This document shows, piece after piece, positions 38,584 to 50,127 of a DNA stretch of 64,000 nucleotides. The stretch lies in NCBI GenBank assembly GCA_027923505.1, contig BROI01000003.1, positions 310,001 through 374,000 of the forward strand. The letters are read 5' to 3'. A model generated the notes under the pieces. The model had not been told where the DNA came from, did not search any database, and saw nothing but the letters and a program-made list of their open reading frames with translations. The stretch comes from Mayamaea pseudoterrestris. Lineage: Eukaryota; Bacillariophyta; Bacillariophyceae; Sellaphorales; Sellaphoraceae. The translations under genes and the position numbers were made by a program. Each line of letters begins with the position of its first letter. Within the stretch, counting starts at the first letter, position 1.

Positions 38584-39414
38584 ATGGCATACATCATTGA
38601 AACGACCATGACCACGCTGCCGTCAAAATCAACTACAACGTTTCGAGCCATTGGCTTTTGCGGAGTCGATGACTCGGTGGACCCTGGTGAGCTGATTGAT
38701 TTTGCTGCGCAGTATCCGCAGGCCGAGTTTGGAGTCTTGTTCCGACCCGATTTGGAGGGAACGCCGCGATACGCCAGTCGAAACTGGGTGGAACAACTAG
38801 TTAAACTTGTCTTGAATCAGCAGCAGCAGCGTGGCAATGACATGAAGTTGGCTGCTCATTTATGTGGCAGTCGAGTGAACCAAGTACTAGATGCGACGCC
38901 GCAAGGTTTGGAATTCTTGAGGCAGCTGGAACATTGGGGTTTTAGACGCATTCAAATCAATGCCACGGCAGTCAATGGCGTCGATACATCCAGATTAGCA
39001 GAGTCTGCGACTAGTTTGATTCAAACTGTAGCTAATTTTCCAAACTTGGAGTTTATACTGCAAAAGAACGACGAAACGCGGCCACTATGGGAAGCTTTGT
39101 TGCAGAAGAACAATGCAAGCATGCCCAAGAATGTATCCATGCTGGTGGACGAGTCCAAAGGAACCGGACTTTTGGCCAAAACCTGGCCCAGTCCTCCGGC
39201 AGACTACGAGATTGGTTATGCGGGAGGCATTGGGTCAAGCAATGTTCAAACGGTGATTCAAGACATTCAATCAGTAGCGCCTGGTCGAAGCGTTTGGATA
39301 GACATGGAGAGCAGTCTACGGACAGTCAACGACGACGGAACGGATATATTTGATCTTGACAAGTGTCGAAAAGTCATGCAAATCATCATCGACATGGGGG
39401 TTTCCTTACTGTGA
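38584..39414 (+). CDS. Orphan protein resembling a TIM barrel (phosphoribosylanthranilate-isomerase-like)
   Basis: This is a 276-aa single exon. The first ATG in frame is 38584 (MAYIIETTMTTLPSK). Alternating strand/helix segments suggest a (beta/alpha)8 barrel: AIGFCGVDDSVDPGELIDFA, AEFGVLFRPDLEGTPRYAS, MKLAAHLCGSRVNQVL, RRIQINATAVNGVDTSRLAE, LEFILQKNDETRPLWEALL, VSMLVDESKGTGLLAKTWPS, YEIGYAGGIGSSNVQTVIQD and VWIDMESSLR. The YAGGIG loop and the final strand resemble the phosphate-binding end of phosphoribosylanthranilate-isomerase-like barrels, but the tryptophan enzyme's motifs are not otherwise matched. Function is not known. No targeting signal is visible. Confidence 0.65.
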   Translation: MAYIIETTMTTLPSKSTTTFRAIGFCGVDDSVDPGELIDFAAQYPQAEFGVLFRPDLEGTPRYASRNWVEQLVKLVLNQQQQRGNDMKLAAHLCGSRVNQVLDATPQGLEFLRQLEHWGFRRIQINATAVNGVDTSRLAESATSLIQTVANFPNLEFILQKNDETRPLWEALLQKNNASMPKNVSMLVDESKGTGLLAKTWPSPPADYEIGYAGGIGSSNVQTVIQDIQSVAPGRSVWIDMESSLRTVNDDGTDIFDLDKCRKVMQIIIDMGVSLL

Positions 39415-39942
39415 GTTAATCTTGTCGGGCGACCATCCGCTTTACTCGAAAGTAGATGTCAAATTCAAGCTCCTCCAAGTGCGCCGTGATGGTTATCTTT
39501 CTTGACAACATTTCCAAAGCACCGGACGATCGCGTTCGTTCATAGACTACAAATAGTTTGAATGCTCTTTATTAAATCTGGACAAACAAAATCCTTCCAT
39601 GTCCCGTCGCGTCCTCAACCTTTCTAATAAAGGCAAATTGATGACCTTTGCGTGGTATCCAATAATTCTGGTTGCTCACAGATCGCAACAAACGCACTGT
39701 TAGTGCTTGCGCGGTATAAAGGCGAGAGCAGCTCTCACTGTTTGACCAAAAATGTGCGGCAACTAATGGATTGGTAGCAAATGTCGCATAGGTATTTATA
39801 CGGGACTCATCGTCCAATCGCAACGCGCAGCTGCGCTCGCGCAATCTCGCCGCTTCCACGCAGCAGCGATGATGATAATTGACAGCCGAGAAAGACTCTT
39901 CCTTCTTCTTCCTACACCTTATCAAGACATTCTCTCTACATA
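39415..39942. other. Intergenic region before the atlastin gene
   Basis: This 528-bp stretch has no recognised gene. A minus-strand frame at 39572-39925 has no family resemblance. Confidence 0.45.
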
Positions 39943-41773
39943 ATGTCCGACGCAGACTCTGACTCGGTAGTGATGGTCCAAGACCACCAGGACGAGATTT
40001 TCAACGAGCCCGAACTCTTGGACGATGACGATCGTCGAGCGGCCCTTCAAATCGTGTCCATTGAAGCCTCCGAAGACAAGCACTCCTTTGCCTTTCACAA
40101 GACCAAACTGCAGAGCATTCTAGCAAAGATTCCTCCGCATTATAAAGTGTCGGTTGTATCTGTTGTTGGCGCCTTTCGAACTGGCAAGAGCTTTCTACTG
40201 TCGTGGTTTTTGCGTTACTTGGACAGCCGCTCATCCAATGCTGCTGTTGACGACGAAACCAGCAAGGAAAAGTGGTACCATCGATTCCAGTCAGTCGGCA
40301 ACGACGGCTTTGACTGGCGCGCCGGGAGCGAGCGCAATACGACTGGCATTTGGATGTGGAGCGAGCCTCACTTCACCACGTCGGAATCGGGTGACCCACT
40401 CGCCGTGCTGCTCGTGGACACGCAGGGCATGTTTGATCACGAGACGAACATGGCCCTGACGGCTGCCATTTTTGGTTTTTCGACGCTTTTGAGTAGTCGA
40501 CAGATTTATAATGTTGACAAGCGCATTCAGGAAGACAACTTGCAGCATCTCGCGCTCTTTTCCGAATATGCTCGAACCGCAGTGACGCAGGAAGGCAAGA
40601 CGAACGAGAATCAAGAGATTGACGGAAAGAAGCCCTTTCAGCAGATTGACTTTCTCGTTCGAGATTGGCAGCACTTTGATGAAGACGTGGAAGATGCCAA
40701 GGACTATGCGGCCATGGAGGAGAGCATGATGAAATACCTGGAGACGGTGCTTTCCGAGCGCCAAGACAAGGACTTGAAGGATACGCGAGACCAGATTACA
40801 AGCTGCTTTGAAAATATTTCGTGCTACGGCCTTGTCCATCCTGGTTTTGCCGCCACCAAGTCCAAGTTTACTGGAAATGTCAAGGATTTGGAGGAGGACT
40901 TTGTTGGTTTACTGGACCGATATTGCTCCAAGGTGTTTGGCGCAGCCATGCAGCCCAAGATTATTCACGGTCGCGAATTAACAGCAGCAGAGCTCGCCCC
41001 CTACATGGACGCGTATGCTGCCTTGTTTACATCAGGTGATACATTTCCGGAAGCGGCAACCATGCTCGAGGCGACGGTGGCGGCGAATAACACCAACGCC
41101 GTGCAATTGGCCGAAGCCAAGTACAAGGAGCTCATGGACCGCGCAGCGGGTCCCATGTGCAGCAACTATTTAAAGCCGGATGAGTTGATGGAAGAACATG
41201 AAAAAGCTTTAAAGGATGGTTTGGTCGTGAGTATCTCGATTATGTGGTTTTTCGCCCGCCAAATGATTACATGTGTCTCACCGTCGCACAATTTTGCAGG
41301 TCTTTGAATCAATTGCCAACTTTGGAAACCAAACAAGCATTGACAAGGCGAGAACGACGGCTTTAGAGCAAATCAGTACAGATTTGAAAGTGTACGAGGC
41401 GCTGAATGAGAGTCGCAACCCGCTGGCAGGTTTGGAAACGTAAGTTCATTGTTCATATATGTATTCATGTTGGATGGTGAGCCACTTCTCACCCTATCTT
41501 TTTGCTTCTCATTTTTTCAGCTTCCTCTTACCAGTTTCTGTCGGTGTTGGTGCACATGTCGTTCGCTGGTTCATGGACTTGACATGTTCCGCCACAATGT
41601 GCAGGACGGTATCGGAAAAGATGTCGCACACGTATGCGGCAGCCTGGTGTTTCATGCTTATTATTGCAGCGACCAAGTTCCAGCTCATCAAGCAATCAGT
41701 GGGACGCATGATGAAGGCTCTGGAATTATTCATGGACTCGCCAAAGACGAATGACAAGCGCAAGAAGGATTAG
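39943..41773 (+). CDS. ATL: Atlastin-type dynamin-like GTPase for ER membrane fusion
   Basis: Three exons (39943-41226, 41300-41439, 41521-41773) splice in phase to 558 aa. Atlastins tether and fuse ER tubules. The GBP/atlastin GTPase domain is clear: VSVVGAFRTGKSFLLSWFLR (P-loop, about residues 70-89), RNTTGIWMWSEP (switch 1), VLLVDTQGMFDHET (switch 2) and FLVRDWQHFDED, whose RD is the guanine-specificity pair typical of the family in place of TKxD. A helical bundle follows. The last exon carries two hydrophobic segments (FLLPVSVGVGAHVVRWF and AAAWCFMLIIAATKF), the membrane hairpin, then a basic tail ending NDKRKKD. Animal-type atlastin is favoured over plant RHD3/Sey1 by length and by the GTPase motifs. 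Confidence 0.88.
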
Positions 41774-41955
41774 CATACTGTCGTCGTTAAAAAAATACAG
41801 AGCCGCATTACATTTACTACTCGCATCAACCCCATGCCATGCGCCAGAGTTAAAAGAGGCAATAAAAATAAATTGATAATAAATAAACAAGATTAAGGAT
41901 AACGAACGGTGCGATCTTTGCGAAAATTAGGCCAACTTGTTCCTTTGCATTTGCC

Positions 41956-43193
<1,238 letters not shown>

Positions 43194-44371
43194 ATGGGCG
43201 ACTTTGCCGCCAACTTTAAGCGGCCCGACGCCGGAATCAGCACAGTCGAAGGCTTGGTTGCTGGCAATCGGGCGACGCAGCTTGAAAAGAAGCGTCAGCG
43301 CGACCAAGAAGAGTTTGAAGCAAAAAAGCAGCAAGTCGTTGCCGATGCAGCGTCGTCAACCATTAACATGGAAGACAAGTTTGCTCCAAGTCGCATGGTG
43401 GCGCAGGAGGAAACATCCTTCAAACTAAAAACAGTTGGACTTGTATCAGCGCAAGACTTTCGGAGGTTGCAGGCGGAGCAACTGTTGGGTGAAACGACAG
43501 CAACCAGCAGCAACAATGACAATGAAGCACCCATTGAAACGGCTGACGAACAAGCTGCTCGTGAAACGGCGCTCCTCAAGTCTCGCAGAAAGAAGACAAA
43601 GGAACGCAAGAAACTCATGTCGACCCTTTCGTTTGCTGATGGAGATGAAGAAGATGAAGAGGAGCAAGATTTTGGCAGTCACGAAACTAGTAACGGACAA
43701 GGTAACCTTTCATTCAAAAAGGATCCATCCGTTGACACTTCCTTTCTGCCGGACCAGCAGCGCGACAATCAAGCCATTCAGGAGCGACAAAAGCTTGAAC
43801 TGGAATGGAAGAAGCAACAGGAAGCCAGACGCAAGCAGCCGCTCGAAATCGTTTACTCGTACTGGGATGGAACGGGCCATCGACGATCGATGCAGTGCAT
43901 TCAAGGTGACACGGTGGGAAGCTTTTTGGACAAGGTGCGCAAGGATTGCAGCAAGGAATTCAAGGAACTGGCAGGTTTGCACTCGGATGACTTGCTATAT
44001 GTCAAGGAGGATTTGATATTGCCGCACGATTTAACCTTTTACGACTTGATTGCCACCAAGGCGCGTGGCAAGAGTGGACCACTCTTTCACTTTGATGTTC
44101 ATGACGATCTTCGCATTGGTGCACTCGATGTTCGAGTCGAAAAGGACGAGAGTCACCCTGGCAAGGTTGTGGAAAGGTATGATTTACTACATGCACTTTG
44201 ACGAATGCATTATGTTTCATTCGAAATTGTTACTCATTTGCCTCGGTTCACCTTTTGGACAGGAAATGGTATGAACGCAACAAGCACCTATTTCCATGTA
44301 CTCGCTGGGAGGTCTTTGATCCGCTCAAAGAGTATGGAGGCTACAAAATCAAGGACAGCAAACAGAAATGA
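43194..44371 (+). CDS. XAP5: XAP5/FAM50-family nuclear protein
   Basis: Exons 43194-44176 and 44263-44371 join in phase 2 across an 86-nt intron, giving 363 aa. The start [20 protein letters not shown] matches the family, as do [67 protein letters not shown] and [11 protein letters not shown]. The spliced C-terminus [20 protein letters not shown], followed by KEYGGYKI, is nearly invariant across eukaryotes, which confirms the exon join. XAP5 (animal FAM50A) associates with spliceosomal and chromatin factors. In plants the XCT homologue affects circadian timing and light responses. The middle contains an acidic stretch ([16 protein letters not shown]). Confidence 0.93.
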
Positions 44372-44504
44372 TTTGTTGCTGCGGCTGTAGATCAGTTTGT
44401 ACTATTGATGCGACATGTTAGAAACGAATGAGTCGGACGATGCATAAAGCCAATGGCAATGCAAAAAGAGAATGCTTTATGAAGCGCCGCCTACATTGCA
44501 ATTA

Positions 44505-45285
44505 TCAAAATCCCCCTCGAACTAGTTTGCTGTATTCGCCTCCTCTACTTGCAACACTCGCGTCATCATCGTCTTGGCCAACATTTACAATCTCCTCATT
44601 TACCTTGCGCTTCTTTTGCTGTTCACCCGGATCCTGTATAAAGGCTTGCTTTTTGTGTCGAAAGGGTGCATGTTCCGTTCCAATGGCCAGTTCCTCGACT
44701 GTGAAATTATCGTCGTCGTCGTCATTGTTGTTGTTAGCGTTAGCAGTCGCATCAGCCGTCGTCTTTTTGATGTACGCGAGAATGAGAGTCTTGTGCAAGC
44801 TAGGCATGGATCTTGCCAGTACTTGTATCCGTCTCCAATCTAAAATGCCATCTATAATAAGCAATCGAGTGCAGAGTAGAGCTAGCAGTTAGCAGATCTT
44901 GCAGAATAGCACAGCGTCGTCATTCACGGTAGCATCTCTGTTCCTGCAGCAGTAGCTTATTCATTCACTCATATTCGTTCACATACTCACTTTCATTGAC
45001 TACATGCACGCAAAAGTCGGAATGAACCTTGGATGGATCGTCGGCATATAGGACAAACTCGCAGCCAAACTGCAGGCCGGAATGCACGCGATATCCTTTG
45101 CGTTGGTAGTATCTTCGTACAAAGGCAAGTCGAGTATCAGGTTCTATGCTACTAGATGATGATGATGAGATTAATGTTGTGTTGTTTGCGGCTACAGGAG
45201 ACGCCATGGTCGTGCAGGATTTTGATGGCTCGTCGAGATTTTCTGTCACGCTTTTTAGTACCGCTACGACTCTTTCACGACACAT
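44505..45285 (-). CDS. tRNA-splicing endonuclease catalytic subunit (SEN34/SEN2 type)
   Basis: Exons 45285-44991 and 44851-44505 join in phase 1 across a 139-nt intron, giving 213 aa. The endonuclease fold is visible: FVRRYYQRKGYRVHSGLQFG, then FVLYADDPSKVHSDFCVHVV and, after the junction, LDWRRIQVLARSMPSLHKTL. The candidate catalytic residues are the Tyr near GYRVHSG or VLY, the His of KVHSDF and the Lys of LHKTLIL, so it looks active. These enzymes cut introns from pre-tRNAs at both splice sites. The YxxDPxxxHS spacing resembles Sen34 more than Sen2, but I cannot separate them firmly. The tail is acidic (Asn/Asp run) with a basic KKRKV patch. Start could also be the ATG at about 45207. Confidence 0.78.
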
Positions 45286-45327
45286 TTTCGGCGTTCCGTC
45301 GCGAGATCCACACACACACAAGTCACC

Positions 45328-48060
45328 ATGGCGGATCCATCGTCGTCAACTGCAGGAGATGCAGCCTCCAAGCAGCAACACGAGGTAGTCATGAACGACA
45401 AACTCGTGATTGACTATTTGAAGAAGAAGGGCCTCGGCACGGCCGCCGTCCAGCTCGAGCAGCAGCTACTTGCCGCAACAGCGTCATCGCACGAGCGACT
45501 GCAGTTGGAAGACGCGCAGAGCCGCAACCAGCGGTCACTCATCACCAAAAGCACCGGCAGCGGCTACTATGGGCATGACCGCGACAGCGCTTGGCCCATT
45601 GTGCAGTGGGGAGTGCCGGATACGACGCTGGCAATCAGTGAGAATGAAGTCAATGATTCCGCGAAACAAACAAGTATTATGGGACTTGAAGAAGCGCGAG
45701 CCTATTTGAATGCCTTTTGCTCCATTCAACTATGGGTATTGAGTTTGCCGGATCATGGACATGGCGAAGCGACCCGGCAAGTGACGACGAATCCAATACG
45801 CATGGCCGAGCAGTTGATTCAGGCGATCGGGTCGTTGGAGCAAGTCATTCAGCAGCTATCGTCAAAGCAGCAGCAGCAGTCTGATGACGCAAACGTTGAT
45901 TTAGTCTTTTACAACTTGCCGCCATCCTGCAAACCAGAACTCTTGTCTATTTGCTTTGCTCTACTCGTTCACACATACTGCGAGTTGCTGGAGGTTGGCA
46001 TGGAAACAACGGCTCACTTGCTGCGCGACGCCTTTCGGCCAGTGTATGCGACGCTCTACGCCACCGAGTGGAACGATTTGGATCAGTGCACGACGGTCGA
46101 AGATATTGTCCGGCTCAACTCGTATAATAGTCAGCATATGGAAACGATTAGTGCGCTCAAGGCGATTCTTGTGCAGATTGCTTCCTATCAGTCGCGTTGC
46201 GAGGAATTAATGAATGCCAAGACGAATAGCAACATCAATAATGAACACGACACCAAGATTCAAGAGTACCAAAAGAACATTACTTTGCTCCAGCAAAAGT
46301 ATGACGAACTTTCGCCACGAGCAAGTCAAGCCTACGACAAGATGCTTCACGTTCCCTTTTTGCGGCGGGCGCGCGCCGTGCGCTGGCAATTGACCATTTC
46401 CAGTGCCACCTACGGCATGCTTTGCGCCTACATGAATTCCAAGGACGAGTCGCTACTACTGATGAGTGCCTTGCTGCAAACCAAGTGTGAGTTGCATGTG
46501 GAACGGCGACACCCCTTGCCTTTCACGCCAGCGTGCGTGTTGATGGAAGATAATGACGGTCTGTCGTCGTTTGACGTGAACAAGGTGGAAATCAATTGGG
46601 CGGCACCTGCAATAGTTAACGGTCAAAAGGCTGGAGAAGTGTTACCTTTTCCCAAGTTTCACTTGGATGAGGAGTATGACAATGCAGATCAAGCAAGCAT
46701 TGATAAAAAGCGGGTGGAGTTTAATAGAGCATTGCTGATCAATGGGTTTCGGCGATTGGAAGCTATTGAGCGAAAAAGAGAATACGAGTCCTTGCCAGGA
46801 TTGTTAAAGAAGCGTTTAAAGGAGGATAGCAATCAGATAGTAGCGCAAGGTAATCCATTGAAACCATCAATCATGCTCATGACGTTAATGGCAAGCTCAT
46901 CAGGACCAGTATTGCGCTCCAATGGACCATCAACGACTGTGCCTGCTACCAACATTTCGAGCATTTGGGAGGAATCTGGCATTGGGCTTTGCTGTGCGAG
47001 GGCCTCTCCGCCTGATGGTCGGCGGGTGGCAGTTGGCTGCGATGACTCGGCTATCCGAATCTACGATTCCATGGATACGACTCGCGTAGAACCTTCAATG
47101 GTACTGTTGGGTCACAGAAACGGTTTTCCTGTGTTTGATCTCGACTGGAACAGAGACGGCACGAGTTTGTTTAGTGCCGGGGGCGATGGTGCCGTTCGTT
47201 TGTGGGATACCAAGGCTGTTGGTCCGTTCGGAGAGGTCGCTGACCTATCTGTGCCAGAACCAGCCGGTGGCATTTCTACGATTTCATCGTCGCAAACGCT
47301 ATGGCCAGTAAGAGTTGATGATCCGACCGGTGTATCAGGGCTTAAACCTGAGAACAGCGCGTACCACAGTGGTGCTGCCCTTGCTGTGTACAGAGGTCAT
47401 GTGCCGAACACTCCAATTTGGTCTGTTTCCTGTGCACCTTCGGGTTACTACTTTGCCTCGGCTGGAGCTGATTACTCAGCACGATTATGGGTGACGGATC
47501 GAGCAACTAGCCCGGTGCGTCTTTTTACAGGACATACATCTGCCAACGTAAACTGTGTGGAGTGGCATCCCAACTGCAACTACATCATCACGGGCGCGGA
47601 TGATAAGACAGCGAGACTGTGGGACATTCAAAGTGGCTCTACAGTTCGGCTTTTGGATGGATGTGGAGCTGGAATTAACTCAGTTAAGATTTCTCCAAAT
47701 GGGCAGTATGCGGCTGCATCCGACTACAATGGCATTGTTCACATTTGGGACCTTGGAATGGGTAAGAAGGTCACGGAGTTGCGATCCCAGTTGACTAGCC
47801 AGCGACAAGATACCTTGATGATTCACGCGTTGAGTTTCAGTCCGTGCGGAACTACATTGGCGACGGGTGGCGATTTGTGCGTCAATATTTGGGACGTGCG
47901 ATCATCAACCATTTCACAAAAACCTATTATTGCTACACCAGCGCACAAGTACCCGACAAACAAGACCATAATCATGGATTTAAGCTACACCAAGCGAAAC
48001 CTGCTGTTGTCAGTTGGCAAAGTCGTCACGCCAGTGCCGCTGATCATTGATGAGGAGTAG
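45328..48060 (+). CDS. TAF5: TFIID subunit TAF5 (LisH, NTD2 and WD40)
   Basis: This is a 910-aa single exon starting CACCATGGCGG. TAF5 is a core scaffold of TFIID (and of SAGA where shared). The N-terminus has a LisH motif (LVIDYLKKKGLGTAAVQLEQ, about residues 26-45). The TAF5 NTD2 domain follows (about 115-280): EEARAYLNAFCSIQLWVLSL, FALLVHTYCELLEVGMETTA and LRDAFRPVYATLY. The C-terminal half (about 545-905) carries WD40 repeats with clean WD ends: ALAVYRGHVPNTPIWSVSC, LFTGHTSANVNCVEWHPNCN, ADDKTARLWDIQSG, GIVHIWDLGMGK and LCVNIWDVRSS. The first repeats are more degenerate (LGHRNGFPVFDLDWNRDGTS). Its start is only 42 bp from that of the tRNA endonuclease gene on the other strand. Confidence 0.92.
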   Translation: MADPSSSTAGDAASKQQHEVVMNDKLVIDYLKKKGLGTAAVQLEQQLLAATASSHERLQLEDAQSRNQRSLITKSTGSGYYGHDRDSAWPIVQWGVPDTTLAISENEVNDSAKQTSIMGLEEARAYLNAFCSIQLWVLSLPDHGHGEATRQVTTNPIRMAEQLIQAIGSLEQVIQQLSSKQQQQSDDANVDLVFYNLPPSCKPELLSICFALLVHTYCELLEVGMETTAHLLRDAFRPVYATLYATEWNDLDQCTTVEDIVRLNSYNSQHMETISALKAILVQIASYQSRCEELMNAKTNSNINNEHDTKIQEYQKNITLLQQKYDELSPRASQAYDKMLHVPFLRRARAVRWQLTISSATYGMLCAYMNSKDESLLLMSALLQTKCELHVERRHPLPFTPACVLMEDNDGLSSFDVNKVEINWAAPAIVNGQKAGEVLPFPKFHLDEEYDNADQASIDKKRVEFNRALLINGFRRLEAIERKREYESLPGLLKKRLKEDSNQIVAQGNPLKPSIMLMTLMASSSGPVLRSNGPSTTVPATNISSIWEESGIGLCCARASPPDGRRVAVGCDDSAIRIYDSMDTTRVEPSMVLLGHRNGFPVFDLDWNRDGTSLFSAGGDGAVRLWDTKAVGPFGEVADLSVPEPAGGISTISSSQTLWPVRVDDPTGVSGLKPENSAYHSGAALAVYRGHVPNTPIWSVSCAPSGYYFASAGADYSARLWVTDRATSPVRLFTGHTSANVNCVEWHPNCNYIITGADDKTARLWDIQSGSTVRLLDGCGAGINSVKISPNGQYAAASDYNGIVHIWDLGMGKKVTELRSQLTSQRQDTLMIHALSFSPCGTTLATGGDLCVNIWDVRSSTISQKPIIATPAHKYPTNKTIIMDLSYTKRNLLLSVGKVVTPVPLIIDEE

Positions 48061-48151
48061 ATACACTTTTGCACATTGAAGTCTGACAGTAGCGTCCATT
48101 TAAACAAAACGAATGTATCGTTACAATGTTTTTGTGATTTTTATTACTTGT

Positions 48152-49891
48152 TTAACACGGTACAATGGAAGTTGGAACCGCTCCGGCCGTCAATTCTCCA
48201 AACGCATTCTCCAAGCATCTCGCCACATCCGCATAGGTCACCACCATCAAACTTTGCCCATCCCTCGAAGCCAGCACAATCTGCTCCGGCGAGGCCACAT
48301 CCAACTTGTTGAGCGCCGTCACAACATGTCCCAAATCCATCACCGGATAGCCAGCGCCATCGGCTTGATGAAAGACAAAGTCACGAAAGAGGGTGAGAAT
48401 GTAACAGTCACCTGACTGCGACCACTGTCGATTGTTTGGTCCAAACTCGGGCCGCTCGTTGACAAAGCCTAGTTTTAGCAAGAGTCGCAACGCTCGACCA
48501 GAGTCGTACTCGGCAGCCAGTGCATGCTCCGTTTTATTTAATGCGGAAAGTGTTGCATCCATTTGGTCAAAGCTGTGATGAACCAATGCTCGGCTGACAT
48601 CGGCAATCGACGGTGGCGCAGCTGCAAACAAGTTCATGAGCAAATTGATTACATCCCGACTATACTGTCGATCTACATGTGCAAAGCAGCTGTTGAGCGA
48701 TTCTCGTTCGTTCGTAATTGCGGATGTAACAGTGGTGCCCATGCACAAGGAAAGCATCAACCGACCAAGTCGCCTCAAGTCTTCCTTTTGCAGCTCCATC
48801 ACCGGCTTGCGACTTTCAAACTCTAAAGCATCCAAAATGCCAACGCCGCTGATATGAACGCGCAAATGGTGAGGGTCGTTGTTGATTGCTGCTGCCGACG
48901 CATGAGTCGATTCCGTCGCCAGTGCTGGAATGGTTGTCACCAAAACGTGGGACCAGTCCAAAATGCGCACCGCCAGTTGCCTGGCATGCGCCCATCGAAT
49001 GGCGCTCACCAGCTGCGTCACAATGCTCCATAGAACGGCTTCTGGTATGAGAGTTTGATTCGTTCGATGACTGTTGGTATGCTGCTGTTGCAGACTAAAT
49101 TTATGTTCCAGTGATTGCGCACCAAACAAGTAGGAATGAACGAAAAAGACGGCACGCTGCGCCACAAAGCATTGCGAGAGCGGAACAATGGATGGATGGT
49201 ACGGGCCGCTACTGCTAGATCCATCGTTTGGTGCCACCACATTGTTCCACTTGGCCAAGACGGTTGCCGCAATCTTGGGCGAAACACTGCGAACCGTATC
49301 AAAGCGTCGTAGTGAATATAAATGTCCGTCTTGACGATTGGTCACTTGAAATACTGTCGAAGGATGTCCAAATATTTCGCGTGACTTTTCCTGCTCGAGC
49401 AGAAAAGCATTCGAATATGGAAAGGGAATGGCGTGGTGGAGAGGGTCGAGTGGATCTAGTTGGCGAGTGCTTTCCAGCGATAGATTGCGATAGTGTCTCC
49501 ATAAATTGTCTGATACTCCAAGTGAATGAAGACCTCGAAACGTGGGTTCTGTAGGTGGAGGAGGCATTGGACCAGCTGGAACGGTGGACTCGTCGTAGGT
49601 TGCATCTGCACCGAGAGCATCGTGATGATAGTCTTGGTTGTCGTTGAAAGTTTCGTCACCATCTCCATATTCATGTTCTTCCGCACTTTGCTGCTGCTCT
49701 GAGACATTTGCAATCCATCCTTGGCCTGGAACAAACTCCTTGATTGCTGCTGACGACGACGAACCTGTTACAGATGTTTGGCTAATTTTCCTCGTTGCTT
49801 GTTGCTGAGGTAGCGCCGTCGTCGTTCCGCCTGGCTTCCATTCCGATGCGCTCATATTGAGCCGACCAAAGTTGCTGTTCACTTCATCCAT
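48152..49891 (-). CDS. PAN3: PAN2-PAN3 deadenylase regulatory subunit PAN3
   Basis: The frame is open to 50086, but I choose the ATG at 49891 (CCATGGATG) because PAN3-like sequence starts there; this gives 579 aa. PAN3 recruits the PAN2 nuclease to mRNA poly(A) tails through poly(A)-binding protein. Two PAM2-like motifs are visible near the start: LNMSASEWKPG (residues 11-21, a Trp variant) and AAIKEFVPGQGW (48-59). A pseudokinase follows (GHPSTVFQVTNRQDGHLYSL, YHPSIVPLSQCFVAQRAVFF, and a WAHARQLAVRILDWSHVLVT catalytic loop lacking HRD). The C-terminal knob reads LGFVNERPEFGPNNRQWSQS, YILTLFRDFVFHQADGAGYP and DLGHVVTALNKLD, nearly invariant in PAN3. It is divergent from POP5, with an ACGTCA site at 49999-50004 between them. 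Confidence 0.9.
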   Translation of the reverse strand: MDEVNSNFGRLNMSASEWKPGGTTTALPQQQATRKISQTSVTGSSSSAAIKEFVPGQGWIANVSEQQQSAEEHEYGDGDETFNDNQDYHHDALGADATYDESTVPAGPMPPPPTEPTFRGLHSLGVSDNLWRHYRNLSLESTRQLDPLDPLHHAIPFPYSNAFLLEQEKSREIFGHPSTVFQVTNRQDGHLYSLRRFDTVRSVSPKIAATVLAKWNNVVAPNDGSSSSGPYHPSIVPLSQCFVAQRAVFFVHSYLFGAQSLEHKFSLQQQHTNSHRTNQTLIPEAVLWSIVTQLVSAIRWAHARQLAVRILDWSHVLVTTIPALATESTHASAAAINNDPHHLRVHISGVGILDALEFESRKPVMELQKEDLRRLGRLMLSLCMGTTVTSAITNERESLNSCFAHVDRQYSRDVINLLMNLFAAAPPSIADVSRALVHHSFDQMDATLSALNKTEHALAAEYDSGRALRLLLKLGFVNERPEFGPNNRQWSQSGDCYILTLFRDFVFHQADGAGYPVMDLGHVVTALNKLDVASPEQIVLASRDGQSLMVVTYADVARCLENAFGELTAGAVPTSIVPC

Positions 49892-49998
49892 GGTTTGTGT
49901 ATTTTTATTATTTTTCCGTGAAACAAACGCAGCAGCAACCGTTTGGATGAGCGGCATTGCGCCATGGTGACAGCAACGAGAAAAGATCCGCGAATAGT

Positions 49999-50004
49999 AC
50001 GTCA
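49999..50004. promoter_or_regulatory. TGACGT core between PAN3 and POP5
   Basis: ACGTCA (TGACGT on the minus strand) lies 108 bp upstream of the chosen PAN3 start and 124 bp upstream of POP5. If PAN3 really starts at 50086 this site is inside its coding region. Function inferred only. Confidence 0.25.
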
Positions 50005-50127
50005 GCGAAAGCGTCGTAATGGTACTGATGTGTAACAGTGCGACGCGAACAGTTTTCATGGGAGTCGCGCTTTCGTTTTTCACCATGGGAATTCTGTGAA
50101 ACTTAACACTTACTGTTAGTCGTTGCC

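Noticed and set aside
49892-50086. N-terminal extension of PAN3 from the CACCATGG at 50086
   Set aside because: The 65 extra residues have no PAN3 resemblance and would fill the divergent promoter; kept as an alternative because the ATG context is good.
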